Positions 45,386 through 54,906 of a stretch of DNA of 64,000 nucleotides are shown here, piece after piece. How positions within the stretch are numbered: position 1 is the first letter of the stretch; every line of letters begins with the position of its first letter. The notes under the pieces were generated by a model that worked only from the letters and a program-made list of their open reading frames with translations, had not been told where the DNA came from and ran no database searches. The DNA comes from Microtetraspora malaysiensis (GTDB lineage: Bacteria; Actinomycetota; Actinomycetes; Streptosporangiales; Streptosporangiaceae): NCBI RefSeq assembly GCF_001528665.1, contig NZ_BBYJ01000031.1, forward strand, positions 34,416 through 98,415, given 5' to 3'. The position numbers and the translations under genes are program-made.

Positions 45386-46345
45386 ATGCGTGCCATAGTC
45401 GTCTCCACCCCGGGTGACTCCTCCGTCCTGGAGTACGCCGAGCGGCCTGATCCGGCGCCCGGCCCGGGCGAGGTGCTCGTCCAGGTCGCGGCGAGCGGCG
45501 TCAACTTCATCGACGTCTACCATCGGCAGGGGCGCTACCCGCTTCCGCTGCCGTTCGTCCCCGGTTCTGAGGGGGCGGGCACGGTCATCGCGACCGGGGA
45601 GGGCGTGACCGACCTGGTCGTGGGCGACGCCGTCGGCTGGGCGAACGCGCTCGGCAGTTACGCCACGCGCGCGGTGGTCTCGGCCGACCAGGCGGTGCCG
45701 CTCCCCCGTGGCCTCTCGCCCGAGCTCGCGGCCGCCGTGCTGCTCCAGGGGCTGACCGCCCACTACCTGACCCACTCGGTGTACGCGGTGCGACCGGGAG
45801 ACGACGTGCTGGTCCACGCGGCGGCCGGCGGCGTGGGGCTGCTGCTCACCCAGATGGCCAAGCTGCTCGGCGCCCGGGTGATCGGCACCGTCTCCACCGA
45901 GGCGAAGGAGAAGCTGGCCCGGGAGGCGGGCGCCGACGAGGTGCTGCGCTACGAGAACTTCAGCGAGGCGGTCCACGAGATCACCGGCGCGGGCGTCCAC
46001 GTCGTCTACGACGGCGTCGGCGCGTCCACGTTCGACGGCTCGCTGGCGTCGCTGCGCCCGCGCGGCATGATGGCCCTGTACGGCGCGGCCAGCGGCCCGG
46101 TCCCGCCGGTCGACCCGCAGCGGCTGAACCTGGGCGGCTCGCTGTTCCTGACCCGGCCGTCGCTCGGCCACTACGTCGCGACGCGCGAGGAGCTGCTCGG
46201 GCGGGCGGGCGAGCTGCTCGGCTGGGTGGCGTCGGGGGCGCTCAAGGTGCACATCACCGGGCGTTACCCGCTGGCCGAGGCACGCCGGGCGCACGACGAC
46301 CTGGAGGCCCGCCGCACGACCGGCAAGCTCCTGCTCATCCCCTGA
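45386..46345 (+). CDS. NADPH:quinone oxidoreductase (zeta-crystallin type MDR)
   Basis: 319 residues from the ATG at 45386 with CGGGAG 5 bases upstream. GVNFIDVYHRQGRYPLPLPF followed by VPGSEGAG, and HAAAGGVGLLLTQMAKLLGA, are the QOR signatures (no zinc ligands). It reduces quinones with NADPH. It overlaps the convergent PucR gene by 11 bp. Confidence 0.93.
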   Translation: MRAIVVSTPGDSSVLEYAERPDPAPGPGEVLVQVAASGVNFIDVYHRQGRYPLPLPFVPGSEGAGTVIATGEGVTDLVVGDAVGWANALGSYATRAVVSADQAVPLPRGLSPELAAAVLLQGLTAHYLTHSVYAVRPGDDVLVHAAAGGVGLLLTQMAKLLGARVIGTVSTEAKEKLAREAGADEVLRYENFSEAVHEITGAGVHVVYDGVGASTFDGSLASLRPRGMMALYGAASGPVPPVDPQRLNLGGSLFLTRPSLGHYVATREELLGRAGELLGWVASGALKVHITGRYPLAEARRAHDDLEARRTTGKLLLIP

Positions 46346-47447
46346 GCCCGAAGGGGTCGTGCCGCCCGTCGGATCCCGCCCGGCCGTCGAGGGGACGGGC
46401 GGGCCAGTCGAGCAGGCGCGCCCCGAGCACCGCGGTCTCCAGGGTGAACCGCTGCGTGGGGTCGACCGGGGAGAAGCCGGTGAGCCTGCGCACCCGCTCC
46501 AGCCGGTAGGTGACGGCCCGGGTGCTGACGCCGAGCCGGCGCGCGGCGGCCGTGTGGTTCCCGTGGGACGCGAACACGGCCTCCAGGGTGGAGAGCAGCG
46601 GCTCCGGTCCGCCGCGCGCCGCCTCCAGCGGGCCGAGCACGGTGCCGACCAGGTCCACGATCGCGCCGTGGTCGCGCAGCAGCACAGGGAAGACCAGCAG
46701 GTCGGCCGCCTTGAGCACCTGCGCGCGCAGGCCGAGCCGTTCACCGAGGTCGATCGCGCCGACCGCCTCCCGGTACGACGTGACGATGCCGCCCGGCCCG
46801 TGGTGCGGCCGCCCGACACCGGCCCGCCACGCCTCGAGCGACGACCGCACCTGGTGGGTGAACTCCCCCGTCGCCGCCGCCAGCGAGGCGGGCGCGGCGC
46901 AGACCAGCATGCCGTCGCGCCCGGCAACGAGGATGTTGTGCGAGCCGAACCTCGCCACCAGCGCCCGTTCGATCCGCCTGACCACGGGGGCGTCCGGCGG
47001 CAGCGGGTCCGCCGCCCGCACCACGGTCACGGTGTACGCCTCGGCCAGGCGGAGCCCGAAGTGCTCGGCCTGCCGCGCGTCCGCCCGGCCCTGGAGCAGG
47101 TCGTCCACGAACTCCCGGCGCGCCCCCTCCTCCGTGGCGATGGCCGTGAGGTGGGCCTCCTCGTATCCCTCGGCGAAGGCCGAGAGGCCGCGCCGTACGA
47201 CTCCTAAGATCGCGGCGGTCCCCGGTGTCGCCTGCGTCAGCTCAGCGACGAGGAGGCAGGCGTCGGCGAGGGCGCGCAGCGGGACCCCGCGCTCGGCGGC
47301 GAGCGTGCCGCACGCCCTGAGCGCGTCCGTCTCCGCGCGGTCGGGGAGCCGGCCGGTGGCGACGGACGCCGCCAGCGCGGAAAGGTACCCGCCGAGCAGG
47401 TCGGCGGGTACCCCGGTCGCCTCGCTCACCCGAACGAGCACGTCCAT
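46335..47447 (-). CDS. PucR-family transcriptional regulator
   Basis: 370 residues. The C-terminal HTH is HGNHTAAARRLGVSTRAVTY followed by RLERVRRLTG, the PucR/CdaR end domain. A GGDEF-like middle region and an N-terminal helical domain precede it. Its start overlaps the permease stop by 1 base, so it is the third gene of the ABC exporter operon and may regulate it. Confidence 0.88.
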   Translation of the reverse strand: MDVLVRVSEATGVPADLLGGYLSALAASVATGRLPDRAETDALRACGTLAAERGVPLRALADACLLVAELTQATPGTAAILGVVRRGLSAFAEGYEEAHLTAIATEEGARREFVDDLLQGRADARQAEHFGLRLAEAYTVTVVRAADPLPPDAPVVRRIERALVARFGSHNILVAGRDGMLVCAAPASLAAATGEFTHQVRSSLEAWRAGVGRPHHGPGGIVTSYREAVGAIDLGERLGLRAQVLKAADLLVFPVLLRDHGAIVDLVGTVLGPLEAARGGPEPLLSTLEAVFASHGNHTAAARRLGVSTRAVTYRLERVRRLTGFSPVDPTQRFTLETAVLGARLLDWPARPLDGRAGSDGRHDPFGLRG

Positions 47448-48247
47448 CAGACTCCTACGTCACGCCGGTCGAACGTGAGGACGGCCACCGCGAGAAGCAC
47501 GGCCGTCGCCGCCAGCAGGACAAGATAGTCGCCCACCGGCCAGCCCTGATAGATGGGCCTGCCGTCCAGGAAGTAGTGGAACGGCGAGATCACGCGGAGC
47601 CAGGAGATCGCGTCCACGCTCTTGCCGAGCGTCTCGACGACGTACCCGCCGATCGCGTAGACCGCGGTCGCCGCCAGGGCGAGCGCCTTGCTCCCGACGG
47701 CCGCGCCCAGCGTGAGCGCCAGCGTGCCGAAGAACAGGACCAGCAGGTACAGCCCGACGTGCGCGGCGGCGATGTGGCCGATCGGCACGCCCATGTCATG
47801 GACGGCCGACATGACGGCGATCACGAGGAAGGTCGCGAGCCCGACGCCCAGCAGGCCGAGGGCGAGCGCGGCGAACCGTCCGAGGACGAGCCGCCGCCGG
47901 CTGATCGGCAGGGTGAGGACCAGCTCCAGCGTGCCGGACTCCTCCGGCCCGGCGACGGCCCGGTTGCCGAGCACCGCCGCGCACATGATCAGCATCATGG
48001 GGCCGAACAGCTGGTACGCGATGACCTGGAGGAATCCGGCGCCGGTGGCCAGGTCGGCCAGCCCGCCCATGAGGTCCTTGAGCGCGCCCGGATACTTGGC
48101 CAGCGCGGCCTTCTCGTAGAGGTCCGGGTTCGCCGCGATGCTGTCGTAGATCGACAGGTAGAGCAGGAAGAACGCGCAGACCCCGATGGTCCAGCCGATG
48201 AGCGCCCTGCGGTAGTCGCCCAGGGTCTTACGCACGAGCGCGGACAT
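47447..48247 (-). CDS. ABC-2 type exporter permease
   Basis: 266 residues from the ATG at 48247 (GAGGAGG SD 6 bases away), with a GTG 18 bp upstream as alternative. Six membrane segments and the ABC-2 motif GPEESGTLELVLTLPISRRR. It partners the downstream-numbered ATPase; the cargo is unknown. Confidence 0.88.
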   Translation of the reverse strand: MSALVRKTLGDYRRALIGWTIGVCAFFLLYLSIYDSIAANPDLYEKAALAKYPGALKDLMGGLADLATGAGFLQVIAYQLFGPMMLIMCAAVLGNRAVAGPEESGTLELVLTLPISRRRLVLGRFAALALGLLGVGLATFLVIAVMSAVHDMGVPIGHIAAAHVGLYLLVLFFGTLALTLGAAVGSKALALAATAVYAIGGYVVETLGKSVDAISWLRVISPFHYFLDGRPIYQGWPVGDYLVLLAATAVLLAVAVLTFDRRDVGV

Positions 48248-49151
48248 GCCCGGCCTCCTCGTCACCGTGCTCTTCCTCGCTGTAGTAGGTGAGAAAGATC
48301 TCCTCCAGGTCGGGCTCCGAGCTGACCATGTGGACGACGGTGAACCGCGCCGCCGCCTTGATCAGCGCGTCGGGACGGCCGTCGATGGTGCAGCGCAGGT
48401 TCGCGCCCTCGACGACCAGGTCCCGCACGCCCGGCAGGTTCTCGAACGCCTCCCGGGGGACCGGCGCGTCGAAGTGGAACTCGACTTTCCTGACCGCCCG
48501 CTCCCTGAGTGCGGCGACGTCCTCGACCGCGACCAGCCGGCCCGAGCGGACGATGCCGACCCGGTCGGAGACGTGCTCCACCTCGGCCAGGACGTGCGAG
48601 GACATCAGGACGCTGCGGCCCTCGCGCCTGACCTCGCGGACCATGGCGAGGAACTCCTGCTGGACGAGGGGGTCGAGGCCGCTCGTCGGCTCGTCGAGGA
48701 TGAGCAGCTCGGGCTCGTGCATGAACGCCTGGATGAGGCCGATCTTCTGCTTGTTGCCCTTGGAGAGCTCGCCCATCCGGGCCGACAGGTCGGCCTCCAG
48801 CCGCTCGGCGAGCTCCTCGATGCGGCGGCGCGACGGCCCGCCGCGTACCGCTGCCATGAACTCGAGGTAGGCGCCCGCCTTCTCGCGGCCCTCCACGGCC
48901 AGCTCGCCGGGCAGGTAGCCGATCCTGGCCCGCGCCCGGCTGTCGCGCGGATCGAGGCCGAGGACGACGGCCCGGCCCGACGTCGGCCTGATCACGTCGA
49001 GGAGCAGCCGGATCGTCGTCGTCTTCCCCGCACCGTTGGGGCCGAGATATCCGAAGACCTCGCCCGGCTGGATCTCCAGGTCGAGGTCGTGCAGGCCCCG
49101 TCGTTTCCCGTAGAACTTGGTCAGTCCTTCGGTCTGAACAACCGCTGTCAT
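48228..49151 (-). CDS. ABC exporter ATPase (CcmA/DrrA-like)
   Basis: 307 residues. Walker A GPNGAGKTT, signature LSKGNKQKIG (a diverged LSGGQ) and Walker B LLILDEPTSGLD. The diverged signature is typical of the BcrA/YhaQ-type exporters. A C-terminal accessory domain follows. First gene of the ATPase-permease-PucR operon. Confidence 0.92.
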   Translation of the reverse strand: MTAVVQTEGLTKFYGKRRGLHDLDLEIQPGEVFGYLGPNGAGKTTTIRLLLDVIRPTSGRAVVLGLDPRDSRARARIGYLPGELAVEGREKAGAYLEFMAAVRGGPSRRRIEELAERLEADLSARMGELSKGNKQKIGLIQAFMHEPELLILDEPTSGLDPLVQQEFLAMVREVRREGRSVLMSSHVLAEVEHVSDRVGIVRSGRLVAVEDVAALRERAVRKVEFHFDAPVPREAFENLPGVRDLVVEGANLRCTIDGRPDALIKAAARFTVVHMVSSEPDLEEIFLTYYSEEEHGDEEAGHVRARA

Positions 49152-49270
49152 GACCGGAATGGTCCTCCCACGTGCCTCGCGGAGGAAATGCCCGTCATCG
49201 GATATCTGGCGATCTGTTTCTTTCGCGGTTCCGGCAACCAGCCGCGCTCACCCCGGATCGTGGCCGGGGG

Positions 49271-50239
49271 TCACCGCGCCGCGCTCGCTCCACGCCGGGC
49301 CGCCACCGCCCAGCGGGCGCCGACCGCGAACGCCGCCGCCGTCCAGGAGACCGCCCGGGCGAGCCGTACGGCACGGCGGATGTCGGGGACGGCGGGCCGC
49401 GGCCCGTCCCCCAGCTCGGGCCGCGCTTCGCGCCGCCCGCCGTAGTCGTTCACGCCGCCGAGCCGTACGCCGAGGGCTCCGGCGAAGGCGGCCTCGCACT
49501 GGCCGGAGTTGGGGCTCGGGTGGCGGTGCCCGTCCCTCCGCAGCGCGGCCAGCGCCCGGCGGGACGACCCGCGCGCGACCGGGGCGAGGGCGACGGCGAG
49601 CAGGCCGGTCAGCCGGGCCGGGGCGAGGTTGGCCGCGTCGTCGAGCCGGGCGGACGCCCAGCCGAACCGCTCGTGGCGCGGGGAGCGGTGTCCCACCATG
49701 GCGTCGAGCGTGTTGATCGCCCGGTAGGCGAGCAGGCCGGGCACCCCCGCCACCGCGCCCCAGAAGAGCGGCGCGACGGCGGCGTCGGAGGTGTTCTCCG
49801 CGATCGACTCGACCGTGGCCCGCGCCAGCTCCGGCGCGTCCAGCCGGGAGGGATCCCGCCCGCACAGGTGCGGCAGCCGCGCGCGGGCGGCGGCGAGGTC
49901 GCCGGACTCCAGGGACGCGGCCATGTGCGCGCCCTCGCGGCCGAGCGTGGTCCCTCCGAGGACCGCCCAGGTGGCGGCGGCGGTGACGGCGGTACGCGCC
50001 AGCGGGCGGCCGCGGGTGAGCCGGTCCGCGGCGACCCCGATCCCGGCGACCGCGCCCACGCAGATCGCGGTGAACAGCGTCCCGCGCGCCCGTGAGTCGG
50101 CGTGTATGCGGTTTTCCAGGGCGGCGACGCGGCCGCCGAAGACGGCGACCGGGTGCCCCTTGCGGGGGTCGCCCACGAGGGCGTCGGCCACGACCCCGAG
50201 CGCCATCCCCGCGGCGGTGTACCTCTCCGTACGTTTCAC
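49271..50239 (-). CDS. cobD: Adenosylcobinamide-phosphate synthase
   Basis: 322 residues from the GTG at 50239. GVVADALVGDPRKGHPVAVF, ATVESIAENTSDAAVAPLFW and YRAINTLDAMVGHRSPRH are the CobD/CbiB landmarks. Several membrane segments. It attaches the aminopropanol linker to adenosylcobyric acid. No SD precedes the GTG; ATG at 50206 is an alternative but would remove the family start. A cobalamin pathway gene separated from cobT by 22 kb. Confidence 0.94.
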   Translation of the reverse strand: MKRTERYTAAGMALGVVADALVGDPRKGHPVAVFGGRVAALENRIHADSRARGTLFTAICVGAVAGIGVAADRLTRGRPLARTAVTAAATWAVLGGTTLGREGAHMAASLESGDLAAARARLPHLCGRDPSRLDAPELARATVESIAENTSDAAVAPLFWGAVAGVPGLLAYRAINTLDAMVGHRSPRHERFGWASARLDDAANLAPARLTGLLAVALAPVARGSSRRALAALRRDGHRHPSPNSGQCEAAFAGALGVRLGGVNDYGGRREARPELGDGPRPAVPDIRRAVRLARAVSWTAAAFAVGARWAVAARRGASAAR

Positions 50240-50442
50240 GGGGGAATTGTCTCGTGATCGCGTGGAACGTGACCACCGAGCCTCCCGGGAGGGAAACCGG
50301 GGGTGGAAGAGTCTATGAAACGCAAAACGACCATGAGTAGAGTCGGTGCAAAACAGTCGTCTTCCCCGTCGCGCATCAATTCGGCTTTGACGGAAAAAGC
50401 CGAACATTGTCACATTTTTGCCTGACCGGATATGGGGAGCTC

Positions 50443-51519
50443 GTGAACCGGGATCCTGCGCCCAGTCGTGTATGTGACCATTGCGGGGCAGATATGGGGA
50501 GCCTTCCCTCCTGCCCCCGATGCGGTCGTTCCCTGCCCGCTCCCCAGCCGATCCGGCCGCCGGCGGCGGAGCCGTCCGCGGAAGGCCGGCTCTGGTTGTC
50601 CCCGGAGACCTCTCCGTACTGGTCTCCCAAGCCGGTACGGCAGCCGGGCCAGGAGACGCCGGGAGGACCGCGCGCCCCGGAGGGACCGGCGGCATGGGAA
50701 GGGCCGCCGCACGCGCCGCGGGGGCGCCGTGCGGCATGGCAAGGACCGCCGACACACGCGCCGCAGGAACACCATGCGGCCTGGGACCCGCCGGGTCCTC
50801 GCACGCCCTTCGAGCCCTCGGAACCGTGGCGTCTGCGGAACCGGCGCTGGCCCAAGGTCGCTCTGGGCGTCGTCCCGGCGCTGCTCGCACTCGCGCTCGT
50901 GTGGTGGCTGGTCGCCGGGCGGTCCACCGGACCGACGCACACGGGCCCGCCGACCGGCTCGATCGCCACGGCGAGCCCGGACGCCTCGACGGAGCCGACC
51001 GCCTCCTCGCCGACGCCCGGCGAAACGCCGGACCCCACCACCACGGAGACCGGAACGGCGGGCGGCTCGGATGAGAAGGCCGGCGGGCAGGCGCGGGCGA
51101 TCGAGACCCTCCTGGCGGGCAGCCACTCCGCCCGCTCGGGGCTGAGTGGCGCGATCGCGAGCGTGAGCGGCTGCGACGGCTCCGGCGCGGACACGATCGC
51201 GTCCATCACCGACAGCCGCCGCGAGCAGCTCGCGTCGGCCCGGGACCTCGACGTGTCGTCCCTGTCCGGCGGCGACAACCTCAAGGCGACGCTGATCGAG
51301 GCACTGGACGCCTCGGCGGACGCGGACACCGCCTTCCTGTCCTGGGCGCGGCGGTACCTGAAGGGCGGCTGCACCGGCCCCGTCACCGGCGACGAGGACT
51401 ACGTCACGGGCCTCGACCGGTCGGCGGACGCCCAGAACGCCAAGACCCGCTTCGTGGAGCAGTGGCGTCCCGTCGCCACGGCGTTCGGTCTCACGCTCTG
51501 GCGGGTCGACCAGATCTGA
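50443..51519 (+). CDS. Zinc-ribbon single-pass membrane protein
   Basis: 358 residues from the GTG at 50443. CDHCGADMGSLPSCPRC is a zinc ribbon. A Pro/Gly-rich segment with repeats of APRGR/APQEHHAAW type follows. One membrane segment (VALGVVPALLALALVWWLVA) and an extracellular Ser/Thr/Pro linker lead to a 150-residue helical domain. No family name recognised. A TTGACG (50387-50392) is a possible -35. Confidence 0.7.
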   Translation: MNRDPAPSRVCDHCGADMGSLPSCPRCGRSLPAPQPIRPPAAEPSAEGRLWLSPETSPYWSPKPVRQPGQETPGGPRAPEGPAAWEGPPHAPRGRRAAWQGPPTHAPQEHHAAWDPPGPRTPFEPSEPWRLRNRRWPKVALGVVPALLALALVWWLVAGRSTGPTHTGPPTGSIATASPDASTEPTASSPTPGETPDPTTTETGTAGGSDEKAGGQARAIETLLAGSHSARSGLSGAIASVSGCDGSGADTIASITDSRREQLASARDLDVSSLSGGDNLKATLIEALDASADADTAFLSWARRYLKGGCTGPVTGDEDYVTGLDRSADAQNAKTRFVEQWRPVATAFGLTLWRVDQI

Positions 51520-51605
51520 CCGCGCGCTCACCCGTTACCCGTTACCGGCGGCGGTGCGGGCGGACCGCGCCCTGCCGTACGGGCGGCGGCTGGCATGCTG
51601 GGAGC

Positions 51606-52367
51606 ATGACCGGACGGGAGCTGACCGTCACCGTCGCGCCCGAGCTGCGGCTTTTCCTCTCGTCTCGCCTGCGGCGCACGGAAGCGCGGGCCGGATCGGG
51701 AGAGGCCGGCGGAAAGGCAGCGGGAGAGACGGCGCTCCCGGTCCCCTACGACGGCACGTCCTCGCTCGGGCACGTGGTCGAGTCGATCGGCGTTCCGCTC
51801 ACCGAGGTCGGCGCGCTGGTGGTGGAGGGCCGCCCGGTGCCCCCGGCGTACCGGCCCGCGCCGGGCGAGGCCGTACGGGTGCTCGGGGTCGAGCGGCCGC
51901 AGCGGGTGCCCTCGTCCCGGTTCCTGCTCGACGTGCACCTGGGCACGCTGGCCCGGCGGCTGCGGGTCGTCGGCGTCGACACGGCGTACCGCAACGACCT
52001 GGACGACGACACGCTGATCGAGCGGGCGAACGCCGAGCGGCGGGTGCTGCTGACCCAGGACCGCGGGCTGCTCCGGCGCAGGGCGCTGTGGCTCGGGGCG
52101 TACGTCCGGGGATCACGGCCGGACGAGCAGCTCGCCGACGTGCTGGAGAGGTTCGCGCCGCCGCTGGCCCCGTGGACCCGCTGCACGGCCTGCAACGGGC
52201 CGCTGGTCGCGACGGGCAAGGCCGAGGTGGTGCGGAGGCTGCCGCCGGGCACGCGCCGCACCTACGAGACGTTCGCCCGCTGCCCGGCCTGCCACCGGGT
52301 CTACTGGCGCGGGGCGCACGGCGACCGCCTGGAGGAGATCATCGCCATGGCGCGCCGAATCGTGTGA
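51606..52367 (+). CDS. Mut7-C RNase domain protein with ubiquitin-like N-terminus
   Basis: 253 residues from the ATG at 51606. The N-terminal 90 residues are a Mut7-C ubiquitin-like fold (LTVTVAPELRLFLSSRLRR, VRVLGVERP). The Mut7-C PIN-like domain carries FLLDVHLGTLARRLRVVGVD and LLTQDRGLLRR, then a CTAC-CPAC zinc ribbon. It is a likely RNase or RNA-binding protein; biological role unknown. No proper SD. Confidence 0.88.
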   Translation: MTGRELTVTVAPELRLFLSSRLRRTEARAGSGEAGGKAAGETALPVPYDGTSSLGHVVESIGVPLTEVGALVVEGRPVPPAYRPAPGEAVRVLGVERPQRVPSSRFLLDVHLGTLARRLRVVGVDTAYRNDLDDDTLIERANAERRVLLTQDRGLLRRRALWLGAYVRGSRPDEQLADVLERFAPPLAPWTRCTACNGPLVATGKAEVVRRLPPGTRRTYETFARCPACHRVYWRGAHGDRLEEIIAMARRIV

Positions 52368-52395
52368 CTTCGGCCGTACCCCGGGCGACGCCCGG

Positions 52396-53385
52396 TCAGT
52401 GGGAGTCGTACGGCAGTCGCCGCTGGATGAGGAGCAGCCACCCGATCGACGGCAGGATCAGCAGCGCGCCCACGCCGAGCGCGATCAACAGGAACAGGAG
52501 CACCCCGGGTCCGGCCGCCGCCTGCTGGTAAGTGAGGGACGGCGGCAGCATCACGGGGTACTGAGCGAGCGGCCACCCCCACATGACCGCGGTCACCGCG
52601 AGCACCGCCGTGAGCCGGACCAGCAGGTACCGGCGCGCCAGGAGCAGGCCGAGCGACGCCAGGCCCATGACGGCGCCGGCCACGACCACGGGCAGCGCGC
52701 GATGGGTGAGCCCGGTGAAGAGCCTGGGGGCGTCCAGGCGGAGCACGCCGATGCCGGCCACCGCGATCAGGCCCACCACGATCCCGGTGCCGATCGCCCT
52801 GCGCCGGAACCCCTCCGGGTCGAGCCCGGCCCGTACGGCGTCGTCGCACAGATAGACGGCGGCGAGATAGGCGCAGACGCCGACCGCGAGCACGCCGCCG
52901 TAGATCGAGGTGGGGTTCAACCAGCTGCCGAGCAGGTTCCCCGCGGCCAGGCCGCGCGGCACCCGGCCCGACGCGATCCCCCCGGCGACCGCGCCCAGGA
53001 AGAACGGGGTGAACACCGAGGAGATCGCGAACGCGGCGCCGAAGAGGCGCCGCTGCCACCACTGCGTGCTCACCTTGCGGAAGACGAACGCCGAGCCGCG
53101 GAAGATGATCCCGAGGGCCGCCCCCGTCAGCGGGATGTAGAGCGTGGACATGACCGCCGCGAACACCGGCGGGAACCCCGTCCACAGGACGACGAGCACG
53201 AAGATCAGCCAGACGTGGTTGGCCTCCCAGACCGGCCCGATCGCGTGCTCGATGAGCCGCCGGTTCGCGTGCTCGCGCCCGGCGAGCAGATCCCAGACGC
53301 CGCCGCCGAAGTCCGCCCCGGCGAGCAGCGCGTAGAGGGTGATGCCCACCCACAGCACGACCAGCACGATCTGCGCAGTGTCCAT
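52396..53385 (-). CDS. cydB: Cytochrome bd oxidase subunit II
   Basis: 329 residues, multiple membrane segments. The opening LVVLWVGITLYALLAGADFG, then GGGVWDLLAG, is the CydB signature. 21 bp downstream of cydA and in the same operon. With CydA it reduces oxygen using quinol without pumping protons. Confidence 0.95.
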   Translation of the reverse strand: MDTAQIVLVVLWVGITLYALLAGADFGGGVWDLLAGREHANRRLIEHAIGPVWEANHVWLIFVLVVLWTGFPPVFAAVMSTLYIPLTGAALGIIFRGSAFVFRKVSTQWWQRRLFGAAFAISSVFTPFFLGAVAGGIASGRVPRGLAAGNLLGSWLNPTSIYGGVLAVGVCAYLAAVYLCDDAVRAGLDPEGFRRRAIGTGIVVGLIAVAGIGVLRLDAPRLFTGLTHRALPVVVAGAVMGLASLGLLLARRYLLVRLTAVLAVTAVMWGWPLAQYPVMLPPSLTYQQAAAGPGVLLFLLIALGVGALLILPSIGWLLLIQRRLPYDSH

Positions 53386-53406
53386 CAGGCGTCCATGGCT
53401 TGTCCG

Positions 53407-54762
53407 TCAGGCCCTTTCCTGGGGGGCGACCGCGCGCACCAGCGCGGCCCTGGTCATGACCCGCAGTACGTAGACGGTCGCCACGGTGAGGAGCAGATAG
53501 ACCAGCAGCACGATGAGGAACCCCACCCACAGGCCGGGCGCGGGGTTCACCGCCTCGACCGTGCGCATCCTGCCGAACGCGATCCAGGGCTGGCGGCCCA
53601 CCTCGGTCACGATCCAGCCCGCCTCGACGGCGACGACCGCGGCCACCCCGGCGAGCGCGGCCAGCCAGAGGAACAGCCGCGGGCGGGGCAGGTCGCGCCG
53701 CCGCCACCACGCGACCGCCAGCCAGGCGGAGATCAGCAGCAGGAAGAACCCGATCGCCACCATCACGTCGAACCCCCAGTGGACCGGGTTGACCGGCGGC
53801 CGGTCGGCGCGCGGCACCTGGTCCAGCCCCTTGACCAGGGTCGCGGGGCTGAACCCGACGAGGATCGAGAGCGCGCTCGGCACCTCGACCGCCCAGTGCA
53901 GCGTGTCGTTCCGGACCACGCCGCCGAAGCTGAGCGGCGCGTGCGTGCCGGTGCGGAAGAGCGCCTCGGCCGCCGCGAGCTTGGTCGGCTGGTGCTCGGC
54001 GAGGACCCGCGCGGCGTAGTCGCCGACGAAGATCTGGATCGGGGAGAGAACCGCGGCGAGCGTGAACGGGATCAGGAAGCCCAGCCGGTGGTAGCGGTCC
54101 CGGCGCCCGCGCAGCATCCCGACCGCGTATACGGCCGCGGTGCCGAACCCGGCCACCATGAATGCCGCGATGATCATGTGGACGGTCTGGTGCAGCGTGG
54201 CCGGGTTGAACATGGCCGCCATCGGATCGACCCGGGTCACCCGGCCGTTCTCCAGGTCGAAGCCGCGCGGCTGGTTCATCCACGCGTTGGCGGACACGAC
54301 GAAGAACGCCGACGCCACACCCGCGATCGCGATGGGCAGCCCGCTCAGCAGGTGGATACGCGGCGGCAGCCGGTCCCAGGCGTACAGGTAGATGCCGAGG
54401 AAGATCGCCTCGATGAAGAACGCCACGCCCTCAATCGCGAACGGGATCCCGATCACCTGGCCGTACACGTCCATCAGGCCCGGCCACAGCAGGCCCATCT
54501 CGAAGCTGAGGATCGTGCCCGACACCGCGCCCACCGCGAAGAGCACGCCGATCCCCTTGGCCCACCGCCGCGCCAGCCGCATGAGGTCGGCGTCGCCGGC
54601 CCGCACGGCCCGCCACTCCACGAAGAGGAGCAGGCTGGGCATCCCCACCCCCAGGCAGGCGATGATGATGTGCCACCCGAGCGAGAACCCCATCTGCATC
54701 CGGGCCGCGAGCAGGTCGGCCGGGCTGGCCGGGCCCGCCGCGAGGGCGAGCGGGCTCAGCAC
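53407..54762 (-). CDS. cydA: Cytochrome bd oxidase subunit I
   Basis: 451 residues from a GTG at 54762. MQMGFSLGWHIIIACLGVGM carries the axial heme His. GRQPW (TEVGRQPWIAFGRMRT) is the CydA motif. The Q-loop is short, as in CIO-type bd oxidases. No cydDC is adjacent. The upstream region contains the perfect palindrome ATGACATGTCAT. Confidence 0.95.
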   Translation of the reverse strand: MLSPLALAAGPASPADLLAARMQMGFSLGWHIIIACLGVGMPSLLLFVEWRAVRAGDADLMRLARRWAKGIGVLFAVGAVSGTILSFEMGLLWPGLMDVYGQVIGIPFAIEGVAFFIEAIFLGIYLYAWDRLPPRIHLLSGLPIAIAGVASAFFVVSANAWMNQPRGFDLENGRVTRVDPMAAMFNPATLHQTVHMIIAAFMVAGFGTAAVYAVGMLRGRRDRYHRLGFLIPFTLAAVLSPIQIFVGDYAARVLAEHQPTKLAAAEALFRTGTHAPLSFGGVVRNDTLHWAVEVPSALSILVGFSPATLVKGLDQVPRADRPPVNPVHWGFDVMVAIGFFLLLISAWLAVAWWRRRDLPRPRLFLWLAALAGVAAVVAVEAGWIVTEVGRQPWIAFGRMRTVEAVNPAPGLWVGFLIVLLVYLLLTVATVYVLRVMTRAALVRAVAPQERA

Positions 54763-54778
54763 GGCAGCGCCCGTCGGG

Positions 54779-54790
54779 ATGACATGTCAT
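54779..54790. promoter_or_regulatory. 12-bp perfect palindrome upstream of cydA
   Basis: ATGACATGTCAT lies 17 bp before the cydA GTG, in the presumed leader or promoter. It does not match the Rex box (TGTGA-N6-TCACA), so the regulator is unknown. Confidence 0.35.
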
Positions 54791-54906
54791 GGCACGTCCC
54801 CACCCGGTATCGCCATCAAACGACACAGCGTACGCGATCGGTGACTTTATGCCATCACATGGTCGAGCGACCGTCGGGGCGCCGGTCGCCGGGACGGCCA
54901 CGGTGA

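Noticed and set aside
50240..50890. Upstream extension of cobD
   Set aside because: It is antisense to the zinc-ribbon gene and its promoter and has no CobD similarity.
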